Positions 50,100 to 60,200 of a stretch of 64,000 bases of DNA are shown here, one piece after another. This stretch comes from Tridacna crocea (Eukaryota; Mollusca; Bivalvia; Cardiida; Cardiidae). Both the position numbers and the translations under genes were made by a program. The notes beneath the pieces are model-generated. The model had not been told where the DNA came from and ran no database searches. It saw only the letters and a list, made by a program, of their open reading frames with translations. The number at the start of each line of letters is the position of its first letter. Positions within the stretch are counted from its first letter, which is position 1. The stretch is from positions 26,385,462-26,449,461 of the forward strand of contig OX031062.1 in NCBI GenBank assembly GCA_943736015.1, in the 5' to 3' direction.

Positions 50100-50317
50100 T
50101 ATGGAGAAAGGTGGTTGGGTGGAAGGACAGACGGACATGTAGGTAGACAGACAGACAGATATGGGTGAAGGTGGTTGGATGGAAGGACGGTCGGACAGGC
50201 AGGCAGACAAACAGGCAAACATACATGTATATACATACATTTCAGAGCTAATTCCGAATGTTCACTCCCATCAGCGCCCACAAGAATACGTTTCTTCCTG
50301 CTATGTTTAGCTGCCAT
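47261..50317 (-). CDS. Universal stress protein C (4 exons, 153 aa)
   Basis: Exons in reading order: 50317-50239, 48872-48792, 48135-48029, 47455-47261; phases 1, 1, 0 as in USP-A and USP-B. It begins MAAKHSRKKRILVGADGSEH (Asp16 of ADGS), continues GDYVIVAHIPEYKG, then a charged helix (MVEEEQGRSKLTMAKFNE). The ATP signature is GSRG (120-123) and GS (133-134), and the end is VPVLVVRIK. Exon 2 is 81 rather than 96 bases, so five residues fewer lie between strand 2 and the helix. The SPGEGICKAA block of A and B is replaced by GEPGEKIIEAA, so C is the outgroup of the three. It is on the opposite strand, convergent with USP-B. Exon 1 could be over-extended into the microsatellite if splicing is ignored; the GTATGT donor at 50238 fixes its end. 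Confidence 0.9.
47640..47715 (-). repeat. MITE-B hairpin remnant
   Basis: GATCCAAGATCAGACTTCAC / GTGCAGTTTGATCCTGATCT. It lies in USP-C intron 3. Confidence 0.45.
47721..47935 (+). mobile_element. Mariner-like element, left end only
   Basis: After a TA, CGAGGGGTGTTCGAAAAGTT followed by TCGGGAC is the kind of terminal repeat seen on mariner/Tc1 elements. About 200 bases of apparent 5' non-coding region follow, and no transposase or right end is present. It lies in USP-C intron 3. Confidence 0.45.
48217..48395 (-). mobile_element. tRNA-derived SINE, copy 1
   Basis: On the minus strand, TAGCTCAGTGATCATGG is an A-box-like word, and 42 bases later GGTTCTAATCC is a B-box-like word, with a tRNA-like CCTTTCATCCGGGCG between. 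A non-tRNA body (ATTCATCCGTTTCTTTG, CTTTGTTCGTAAGA) follows and is shared with copy 2. It is not a functional tRNA. It lies in USP-C intron 2. Confidence 0.6.
48536..48690 (-). mobile_element. tRNA-derived SINE, copy 2, A box deleted
   Basis: The minus strand has CCTTTCGTCCGGGCGTTC, B box GGTTCGAATCT, and body TTTATTCGTAAGATGGGGG. About 50 bases including the A box are missing relative to copy 1. Confidence 0.6.
48890..49315. other. Unassigned part of USP-C intron 1
   Basis: Nothing recognised. Confidence 0.4.
49316..49494 (-). mobile_element. MITE-C, internally deleted
   Basis: TTAA both sides, perfect hairpin around GCTCGTGACGAGC. About 50 bases right of the hairpin are missing. It shares its right TTAA with the next MITE-A. 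Confidence 0.75.
49491..49720 (+). mobile_element. MITE-A abutting MITE-C
   Basis: CCCTTCACCACACGACGGAA to GGTTAAGGATAAA. The right TTAA is decayed; the hairpin has two arm changes. Confidence 0.75.
49843..50236. repeat. (GA)n, (GATA)n and (GACA)n tract in USP-C intron 1
   Basis: (GA)n near 49843, then TAAAAACCCGAGTATCACAG and CGGTCAG as at 46402, then GACA/GATA/GACG arrays up to the exon 1 donor. The arrays include three TGGTTGGRTGGA-type spacers about 75-80 bases apart, so this is a compound higher-order array. Confidence 0.8.
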
Positions 50318-50439
50318 TGTGTTTGAAGTCAGGTATCATAATACTCTACATGTGTCGGAATCCAATGTTTAGCCTTAAACTCAGGTACAGACAAGGAACC
50401 TCGGTGCTGTTTCTCGGCATTTACCCTTCTCCATGTTGC

Positions 50440-50535
50440 AGTCGACCACTCGTGTCCATAGCAAACAGCGGAAGTCAAAATCAGGCTGCACTGACGCGCA
50501 GTCTGGTCTTGATTTACCCTTTTTGCCACCTTTCC
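50440..50535 (-). repeat. MITE-B hairpin remnant upstream of USP-C
   Basis: GTCAAAATCAGGCTGCACTG / GCGCAGTCTGGTCTTGATTT, about 140 bases upstream of the USP-C start codon. Confidence 0.4.
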
Positions 50536-50832
50536 AACGAAAATAATTCATCGTGTGGTGAAATGCATGCATGGTATCGTGTTTTAAATATTGTCTTCGG
50601 TATAGACGAGAAGGGGTTATTTTTTTCTGAGCGCAAGAAGTAAAAGCAATAAAGTACCTGTTCGGGGTAAATGCGTTAATTGCATGTGAAAGAAAACTAC
50701 TGGATCCTGCCGAAAAGTGGGTGGTTACTTCTGATTAACATATTTGATATTTCCGTTTCACGGTGCTGTGTAAATATCAGAGGGATAAAAAATCCAAAGA
50801 GCTGAGAGTACTCTCCGTGCATACAGGTGCTA

Positions 50833-50917
50833 TATCATCGGTTTACTTCCAAAACCTAGTAACTACAGCTTGTAACAAGCTGTAGTTACGAGGTTTTGGG
50901 AGTAAACCGACGATGTA
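50833..50917. repeat. MITE-G foldback
   Basis: TATCATCGGTTTACTTCC / GGGAGTAAACCGACGATG, centre CTTGTAACAAG. Nearly identical to the 1158 copy. Confidence 0.75.
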
Positions 50918-51069
50918 GCCTATGTCTAAATTTAGAACTCTTTCTGGACCACACGTAGACTAGTTAAAAATGAAACTGTCTGTCAAAAAAATTCCGTTTG
51001 AAAACGTTGACAAAGGTAAACTATATACCTGTTGAAATCGAACTATCAAAGTAATAGAAACCATTATTC

Positions 51070-51268
51070 TGCTGAGTAACTAAAATCAAATTTTCAATTC
51101 GATATTAAAACCCAAAATACAGCTTTTTTCAAAGTTGTTTTTGGAATTATATACTACTTATCGGACAGTGTAAATCAAAGATCAGACTGCACGTTTTGTG
51201 CAGTCTGGTCTTGATCTACAATGTCCGCAAAAGATCAGCGAGTCGCGCTTATAAGCCCAAGTGTTAAA
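51070..51268 (-). mobile_element. MITE-B copy
   Basis: CTGCTGAGTAACTAAAATCA at the left, a hairpin around GCACGTTTTGTGC, and GCGAGTCGCGCTTATAAGCC at the right. Outer TTAA decayed. Confidence 0.65.
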
Positions 51269-51560
51269 GGCTTTATATACATGTTAAGTTCCGAGTTCAC
51301 ATAAGAGTGACTTTGGACTTTTCAGTAGTAAAGGGGATACTTGAACTTTTTAAAAGGCGTTATGGGGATTTCCAATTACTTTGGTCAGATTGTGAAGATC
51401 AGAACAGAATTTGGCGTAGTTTTTGAGATCTAAACTGACCTGAAAGTTTTGAGAGAAATCTTAATCTTCTTACCTTTAGCACCCATCATCATCGAAAATG
51501 ATCTTTTTTTTTCTGTCGGACTGTATGAGGGGCACTTCACTAATTGTCGGCTCTCAGAAG
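51269..51560. other. Unassigned intergenic DNA
   Basis: Nothing recognised. Confidence 0.35.
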
Positions 51561-51562
51561 GG

Positions 51563-51787
51563 TTAACTCTTTACCACATAATGATGGCTTTTGACGACGC
51601 TGAAGAAGCCTTTTGAAAACATTGCGGGAAAAGGAGAAAATGCTGGTAACCAGCATTTTCTCCTTTTCACACAAGGTTTTCTACCTTATCACATAAAATT
51701 GCTCCAATTGAGCCACACTGAAATTACTTTCTACAAATGTTTTCAGTTTGGACGAGGCTAAAATTTTGTCGATTGGTAAAAGGTTAA
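51563..51787 (-). mobile_element. MITE-A copy
   Basis: TTAA both sides. ATTGCGGGAAAAGG on one arm, CACACAAGG on the other. Confidence 0.75.
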
Positions 51788-52137
51788 GTTAATTCAGAAG
51801 CAATGATCTTCCAACCAAAACAAGAAGTTTGTAGTTTCTATCCCTCCCCCCATCCCGTTATATAAAAAAAGGGGGAAAGAAAACTACAATGTACCTGCCA
51901 GTTTAAGAAAGTGCAGACTTTCCTTGATTTATTCACAAAATGCTAATTTATCAGCACCGTAATAAATATATAAAACTATATACATCCCAAGAACACCATA
52001 TCACACCATGATGAATATTCTCGACCATCATGGCAACTTTTTCATTTCCTTTAAAAATTTAGCCTTGGCAGCGTTGACCGTCTAGTTTTCTTCAGAATAC
52101 AAGAACTGAAAAAGCGCCGATTCAACCATTCAAAGTT
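51788..52137. other. Unassigned intergenic DNA
   Basis: Nothing recognised. Confidence 0.35.
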
Positions 52138-52140
52138 CAG

Positions 52141-52341
52141 GGCCCGTATTCACCAACCATTCGTAAGAACATTCTTAGGTCTTATTCTTCAGAATTTCTT
52201 CACTGTAACAGTAACAGAACCGCTGATTGCCTAAACCAAATGAATTAGCCAATCATGCAGAAGTTCTGTTACTTTCACAGTCAGACAATCTTGATGAATA
52301 AGGCAAAGAATATTCTTGAGAATGGTTGGTGAATACCGACC
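52141..52341. mobile_element. MITE-D copy
   Basis: GGCCCGTATTCACCAACC to GGTTGGTGAATACCGACC, preceded by CAG and followed by TAG. Confidence 0.75.
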
Positions 52342-53260
52342 TAGGTTTAAAACTATCAAAATGTTTTTAATCTGCGTCTACCTAGGACAGAAATGAGGAT
52401 TTCGTCACCATAACTGGACCAGGAAACTGCTTTTACGTTCTTATGTTACCTGTAACATGTAAATTCATTGATCGAAAATTTCTGCACATCGCCATTGCCT
52501 GACCAATGAAGCACTCGACTGATTACTTAAGAGAATGTCCAGTGGTCCATGGCAAAAAAGAAAAGTGTTGCGAAATCAAAGCACTATAGGTAACTGTCGG
52601 AAGTGTCATAAATTGCAACGATTTATTTCTGGTGTCGGTGATTTCACAACAGGGCCTGTAATGACCAACCATTCGAAAATATTCTTAAATTAAATCCCAG
52701 GAATGATCTGTTGTCTGAGCACGTCATATTCTCCGAAGATTCGACCTGTCAGCTATGACACAGCCGACCCCATATTCTAGGGAAGAGTTGGGCTTATACC
52801 GAAACTACTGCCCAGGTCTGTGCACAGGGGCTGTTTCAATAAATGGCTGGTGCATAGGTTTCATGCTAGCTAGTGATAGCTGAATGAATTGCACCAAGTA
52901 TATGGCATTAAATGTTATTGAGTAAACGTTCATTCGATTTTGAAATTCAAAGTAACGGTTGTCGTGTTGAAAAGCAGTCCGGTTCTGTAACCAGAATGTC
53001 CACATTAGATAGATGTGAATTTGAAGAATGCCATCTCATAAGAATGAGGAATTATCTAAATAACAAAGTAACAGAATTTCTGATAGGCTAAACTAAATGG
53101 TGAAGCTAAAAAGAAACAGCATTTCTTGCTAACTTTAGAATCACACTTAAAAATGCAATTCAATATCGGTTGATAGCAAAAGGCTAGCTCAGCCGTGCAT
53201 CTATATCCGTAACGATGGATTCCTCTCATGTTTTCAACACCCTCGAAAACATATAGATAA
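52342..53260. other. Intergenic DNA with two MITE-D scraps
   Basis: GGCCTGTAATGACCAACCAT at about 52653 is a MITE-D left end, and AAAGTAACAGAATTTCTGAT at about 53064 is an inner piece. Nothing else recognised. Confidence 0.4.
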
Positions 53261-53266
53261 TCTTTT

Positions 53267-53405
53267 CGACCCTTTACAAAAATTCCGTGATTTGATGACT
53301 CTGAGGAAAACAGTTTACAAAAGCATTGTGAAAAATGGGATAAAATTAAAATGCTGGTTACTCTATAATGTTTTCTATATTTCAAGGACAAAGTCGATCA
53401 TTTGC
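53267..53405 (-). mobile_element. MITE-A, degraded
   Basis: CCCTTTACAAAAATTCCGTG, GATGACTCTGAGGAAAAC and a decayed hairpin. Confidence 0.5.
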
Positions 53406-53411
53406 TTAACA

Positions 53412-53639
53412 TTAACTCATTACCAAACGACAAAATTTTAGGTTTGTCCAAATCGAAAGCATCTGCAGACGACAAAATAAAAGTGACTGAAAATTGGAAA
53501 TTTGTTTTGTGAAGAGTAGAAAACATTGTGGGAAAAGGAGAAAATGCTGGTTACCAGCATTTTCTCCTTTTCCCACAATGTTTTCTAAAGACTTCTTTCT
53601 CCGGGGTGTCAAAAGTAGGATTGTGTGGTAATGGGTTAA
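53412..53639 (+). mobile_element. MITE-A, complete copy
   Basis: TTAA both sides, perfect hairpin. Its right TTAA touches the next MITE-E. Confidence 0.8.
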
Positions 53640-53640
53640 T

Positions 53641-53903
53641 AGCTTGCATCACGCGAAAAGGGGCATTCGGACATTTGCATCGAGTGTCATCCCGGATAAG
53701 CCTGCTGCAGTCCTCGCAAGCCACTCCGAAACGACACTTTACGTTTTTATGTTATTTTCAGTTTCGCGCACGTTTACTGTAGCAGAAAATCTAATGTAGT
53801 CGTAAAGTGCCGTCTTGGATTAGCCTGCGCGAACTGCGCAGGCTGATCCGAGACGACACTTATACGCAAATGTTCGAATGTCCCTTTTTGCGTGTTGCAA
53901 GCT
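53641..53903. mobile_element. MITE-E, complete copy
   Basis: AGCTTGCATCACGCGAAAAG at the left and GCGTGTTGCAAGCT at the right. First hairpin diverged, second intact. Confidence 0.7.
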
Positions 53904-54285
53904 AAATACTAGTTCTTTATGAGCTGTAACGTGTCATCTAACACATATGAGTCATGCTCTGGTAAAAGGGGTGTAGAACGTATCTCCGTGACGCATTATA
54001 CCAAGCAGTTCATCACGTGATTATGGAACCATAATGTCCATGTCCTCTTTGTCTTACAACCGCCTGAACCAAGAGGTTGACCGATCCTATCACAAAAGGT
54101 TTCCACAATAGTCTTCCGGTACGGACTGTCCATATTGACCTGTTTCGATGATTTATGTTGATTCACTATGCCCCCTTTACATATTGCATGGCTCGATTTC
54201 GTATGAGTTCGCATGACTGGTTGTGAAGAAACAGGCTTTTAGGACCTAAACCTAGACAGAGTGACATGGCTTACTAGTCCGTGAA
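53904..54285. other. 3' flank of the rolling-stone-like gene
   Basis: A MITE-F-like TGAGTCATGCTCTGGTAAAA occurs at about 53948. No polyadenylation signal was found on the minus strand here. Confidence 0.35.
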
Positions 54286-57200
54286 TCACATTTTAGTATC
54301 TTCATCAGCTTTCTTTGTTGTTTCGACATTATTTTGTTGATTGGAAGGCCCTGTACAACATTCAGCGGTATAATAAACTAACAGTTTCAAACAGTGAACA
54401 CCATATAGAACAGCATGAATTACGGTCACTCCGATGATACCAAATGCAACACTGTATCCGGCCGCGGTACCCGGCTCTCGCCAGTCTATTACACTGTACA
54501 CATATGGCTTTTCGAGCGCGTTGGTTCCCCCAGCCAAATGGTAAACTAGTGTAAACACTCCGTACACAATTCCGAAAACTATGGAATACCAGAAGTGCAA
54601 TAACCGGATTGGCATCCCGGTGACTGATATATTCAGAACTATATAAACCACGTTCAGTGCATGGGTCTCCAGGTCAACAGCAGTTAACTCCCCTGAAATG
54701 ACAGAGATATACAATAATTTAGGAGCATAACGCCGAGCTCGTATACCCAACTGGTAAAACCCAGGGCTGGTTATCAAGGGTTCTGAGTTCGAATGTAAGT
54801 TGTTGTCAAAACCTAACGATGTTAGTCATTGCGACAATATGCATTCTTCCGTCGTCACTGTTTCAAATTTGTTTATGTGGGAGCATAGTCCGTGGCTTGG
54901 ATGAGTCTTGTCCGTAATACTGGTACAAAGAAAAATAAGGAAGTCATAGACAGGCGCGCTTACTGTCGTGATTGAATTGCATCACGCGAAAAGGGTCATT
55001 CGAACATTTGTGTAAATTAGCGTCTCGAATCAGCCTGCACAATCCGTGCAGGCTACTCCGAGACCACTCGTCACAACTCGGCCGATTCCGTACCTACATC
55101 ACCCGAGGTATGCCGAATGCACCGAGACGTCACTTTACGACTTCATTAGAGTTTGTGCTACAGTACACTTACTCAAAACAGAAAATTACATAAAAACGGA
55201 AAGAGTTGTTTCGCGCAGGCTGATCCGATACAGCACTTTACGCAAATGTCCGAATGTCCCTTTACGTGTGTTGCAGGCCATAACGCTTACACTGTCGTTA
55301 AGACCGCGTGAGAGCCCAACCAAATAATCAAGTTCAAGGAATTTAATTGTGATAAAGAAGCTTTGGGTTCCACAAGCCCCTTGTCACCTGGCAGCCTGCC
55401 TTAACCCATTACCAAACAATCCCTACTTTTGACGCCCCTGAGAAAGAAACCTTTGGAAAACACTGTGGGAAAAGGAGAAAATGCTGGTAACCAGCATTTT
55501 CTCCTTTTCCCACAGTGTTTTCTATCCTTCCCAGAACAAATTTAAATTTTTCAGTCACCTTTATTTTGTCGTCTGCAAATGCTTTCAATTTGGACAAGTC
55601 TAAAATTTTCTTGTGTGGTAAAGAGTTAAGTAAGGCACTGTACACATGGAGTCACATTTCGTATCGAAGTACCCAGAAAAGACATCAATAAGTACATGGT
55701 ATACGGAATACAGCTGAAATATTGTTGAAAATCGCTTAAAATAAAACTTGATAATAAAAATACACACAAAAAAGATTTATCTGAATAAAGTTAAAGTGGT
55801 TTTAAAAATGACCCTTGCAGCGAGGGCCTGCATTAATTGGAGATCAGACTGTAGAGACTTTCAGTCTGATCCTCAATCTATACCGTTCATATCGTCAGTA
55901 AATCCTGTAAGATTGAAATCTTTCTGAGGTCTTATTGATTGTTTTTTCAACCGTTGAAAGAGGTCAGATTAATGTAAATCATACTCTGTCGAAAAGGGGG
56001 AGGGGGGGCTTAACTCTTTCTCAAACGACAATTTTTGACTTGTCCAAATTGAAAGCATTTGAAGACAACAAAATTCAACCGACTCAAATGGTGCAACTTT
56101 TATTTGATGGAGTAGAAAATATTGTGGGAAAAGGAGAAAATGCTGGTTACCAGCATTTTCTCATTTTTCCTACAATATTTTCAAAAGGCTTCTTTCCTAG
56201 GGTCGCTTAACCCTTTACCCCATAAGGCATTTCTATGGTATCTCTAATTGACCCTAAATAACAGCAAGGGTGAAGATGTTTCTTATGTGTATATGACACC
56301 TTTTGATAGCATAGAAAACATTGTGGCAAAAGGTGAAATTGCTCGTCACGAGCATTTTCACCTTTCGCCATGATGTTTTCCAAAGGCTCCTACAAGCAAT
56401 GCGTTGAAATAAGTATCTATGGAGTAAAGTGTTAAAGTCGGTATTAAGCAGTAAAGGGTTAATGCACCTGCAAAGGTATCGACTCAGGGTCTGTATTCAC
56501 CAACCATTCTTAAGAACATTCTTAGTCTTATTCTTCAAAATTTTGTCATTGTGAAAGTACCTGAACTTCTGATTGCTAAACCATTTGGTTATGCCAATCA
56601 GAAGTTCTGTTACTTTCACTGTCAGGAAATCTTGAAGAACTTGACAAAGAATATCTTAAGAATGGTTGGTGAATACGGGCCCAGGTCAGTCCGCACAAAA
56701 TCGTTGACAATAGATTTACTTTATTATACTTACTTCGTGTCAACAACCCCCAGTAAGCAATGGACATGACCACTCCTATTACCGACGCCATTGTTGTGAT
56801 ACACCAGGCTGCTTTCATGTACCATGGCAACACCTGGCAGGAACCTGAATATCATCAAAATAATTTCTCTTATGTAAATAATTTATAAGTATTTATGATA
56901 ACATAAACACCACATGTGTGTGTAATAGAGATTTTCTTACCATTAATAAGTTTTGGACGAGGGTCTGTGTTCACCAGGCATTCTTAAAACTACGTTTTGT
57001 CTTATTCTTCGAGATTTTCTAAATTTAAGTTTAAACGTATTTATTTTACGTTGATTCAGAAACAAGTTCTTCAGACTTCTATTAATCTCTCTCGATTCTG
57101 CTTTCTGGGAACACATCAGTAATCGCGTCAAACGTGTGAGTTAATGAATTATGCTTCCTGGGAACACATCAGTTATCGCGTCAAACGTGTGAGTTAATGA

Positions 57201-60200
57201 ATTATGCTTCCTGGGAACACATCAGTTATCGCGTCAAACGTGTGGGTTAATGAATTATGCTTCCTGGGAACACATCAGTAATCGCGTCAAACGTGTGAGT
57301 TAATGAATTATGCTTCCTGGGAACACATCAGTTATCGCGTCAAACGTGTGGGTTAATGAATTATGCTTCTTGGGAATACATCAGTTATCGCGTTAAACGT
57401 GTGGGTTAATGAATTATGCTTCCTGGGAACACATCAGTACTCGCGCTGAAGGTGTAGGTCAATGAATTACGCTTCCTGGGAACACATCAGTACTCGCGCC
57501 AAGTACCTTGCTCCGGTAACGACAAATTCTTCTTACCATAAAAAGAACCAATCCAAGAAAATAATTACTTTTTACATCGTTCGGCTAGATTTTTTTTAAG
57601 TCATATGATTATCAGAAAAACAATGCTGCACCTGATAAAATTTCCTTTCTTCTGAGAAATATATACATAACTGCGCATGCGTCAGAAATGGTCGCCATTG
57701 TGAGGGTGAAGTAAGCCCAGTCGGTGAGGTAGATGAACCATTTGACCTGCTGTTTGGGGTCTGGGCCAGCCCACTGGTAGGAATACACGCCTGTTAGAAT
57801 GATCCATACTATGTGATACAGGGCCCAAAAAATTCGCCAGCCTACATAAACTCGAGGATACCCAAACTGAAACATAATTACACAGAAAAAGATCTAAAAT
57901 TGCCTACTTTAACCCTTTACCACATAATCCCAACTTTTAACAAAGGAGAAAGAAGCCTTTTGAAAACGTTGTGGTAAAAGAAGAAAATGCTGGTAACCAG
58001 CATTTTCTTCTTTTCCCACAATGTTTTCTAACCTTCCTTTTACAACTTTCAAATTTTCAGTCACTTTTATTTTGTTGTCTCCAAATGCTTTGAATTTGGA
58101 CTAGTCTAAAACTGTGTTGTTTGGTAAAGAGTTATTCAATACCATCAACAGATCATGGGAGGTATGCTCTATGAATGCCGGGTTTTAATGCATTTGCACC
58201 AAGTATCGATTCTTATCAGCCTGCACAGTCCACGCAGGCTGACGTGTCTCGAATTTTTTTGTACATTTTCTAAAACTTTCTGCATGTCCGAAGGCCATGC
58301 TATCTCATGCTCTCCAGTCGTTTATTGACATTAAACGAAATGTGTTTTATGCATCCATATGATCATCTTCGCGAGCCAAGGTTACGATCATTACGTGGAT
58401 CTTACCTTAGCTAATTGAACCCTCTATTGGATGCTGGTTAATAACCCCCCCCCCTTTTACATCATATTTCTAAAAGATAATGAAATATCGTTTTACAAAC
58501 CGCTTACGAATACAACTATTCAACATAAGCAGACATCCACGTAGGTTTCAATGTTTACCTTCTATTCGAAGGGTAGCGACCTTATTCTATTTTTATCAAA
58601 AATGAAATGCTACGAGTGATTTCATTCGTTGCAGTTATAGTTGGCTGCATCCAATGAAAAAGCGTAACGGGGAAATGTAAAAATCAAGCTCGATCCGCCA
58701 AGGGTAGAGTAGCGTAGTGAATCGTCAGCCTTGGCTTGCGAAGATGCCATATGATTATCAGGTGATGACTTACCTGGTATAATACATCAAGGGGATGCAT
58801 CGAACCTACATGCCAAATGGCAATTACAATTCAGTTACATTCCCTTGTAGTTCACAACTTTTAAAAAAAGGTTGTCGCCGGAAAATGCTTGTTACGTTTA
58901 TTTCTAACTTATTAACCCCTTAATATGCTGGAACCAAATTAACCTGTATTGTGGACAGTGTAGATCAAGATCAGACTGCACAGAACGTGCAGTCTGATCT
59001 TGGATCTACACTGTCCACTATTTTGTTTCATATTCTGGCAAAAACACCACATTTGGTAAAGCGGTATTTCAGATCTTTTTGCCATTTAAAGATGTCTCTT
59101 GTTTTAATTCAGCGATTTAAAGGTTAATATGGTATTTTGTTTTTGTATTTAAAATTAATGTCTTTTGTTTTACTTGGCAACTAAGTGCTCTTGAGAAGGT
59201 AGTTTCAGGCGAATGCAAAAACTGTTGACCCATGTCAGAGTTCAAAACATTTTACTTTTGGTAAATTTTATCCATATCAAACGACCTTCTCTACCTCTTT
59301 ATTATGACAGTTTTAAACAAATGAGATCATTTTATGCAACGAATGGGGGCCATTCTTGGAAATTAAATTATCTCCCTTGCCAGATAAACACTAAAGGTAT
59401 CCAAGTAACAGATTGGTCCTTTTACCTGTATTCCTTTGTTTTTATCCCTTGGTTCCGTTGGGGATGTTGCGATAAATATAACAATGATTTATTATGTTTG
59501 CGTAAGGCTGGTCTGTAATTCAATTCAAATTGTGTTCTTAATCATCAGGAACTACGCATACATTGATTTGTAAAACAATCTAACTACATTTACTTGCAAC
59601 ATTATCTCAAGAACATAGCTGTTCAGCGCAAGAAAATCAAGGATAAAATCCAAGTAATCCTCATATCAGGACCAATGTAGTTCTGGAGAAGTATAAAGGG
59701 AAATAACTGAAGAATGGCCCTCATCGTTTGATATAATACATTACGAGGATTCATTTACAAAACTAACGTTACAAAATTTTAGACTTGTCTAAATTGAAAG
59801 CGCCGTTTGCAGACGGCAAATTTAAATGTGGATAAAATGGTGGAAACATGTCGTGTAAATTTCAAGATGTTAAGGGTTTATATCATCAGGGCTATGTACT
59901 CTTAATAACGTTCATTGTCTTATTCTCCGGAACTTGTTTTCTACATTGTAAGTTACACAACTTCTGACTGGCTAAACCATTCGGTTTAGCCAATCAGAAG
60001 TTGTGTCACTGACAAATCTAGAAAACATTGGAGAATAAGACTAAGACTATTCTCCAGAATGGTTGGTGAATACGGGCCCAGTTCCTCATGTCGTGTGCAT
60101 CTGGGATTAGTCGATCAACTGTAAGAAGAATAGTGCCTGATAGACTAATCCCAGGCGCACATAGCATAGAGAACTGGTGATATAAACCCTTCGCATCTTG

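Noticed and set aside
49663..50240. Long minus-strand frames (142-187 codons) rich in Cys, Leu, Ser and Val
   Set aside because: They are translations of GACA/GATA microsatellite and intron; the real coding part is only USP-C exon 1 (50239-50317).
54286..54777. Single-exon 163-codon gene
   Set aside because: The first 28 codons are intron; a TTTCAG acceptor at 54693 and joining to exon 3 give the continuous family pattern.
59213..59518. 101-codon plus-strand frame in rolling-stone-like intron 1
   Set aside because: No recognisable domain, no splice-site context, and AT-rich codon use typical of chance frames.
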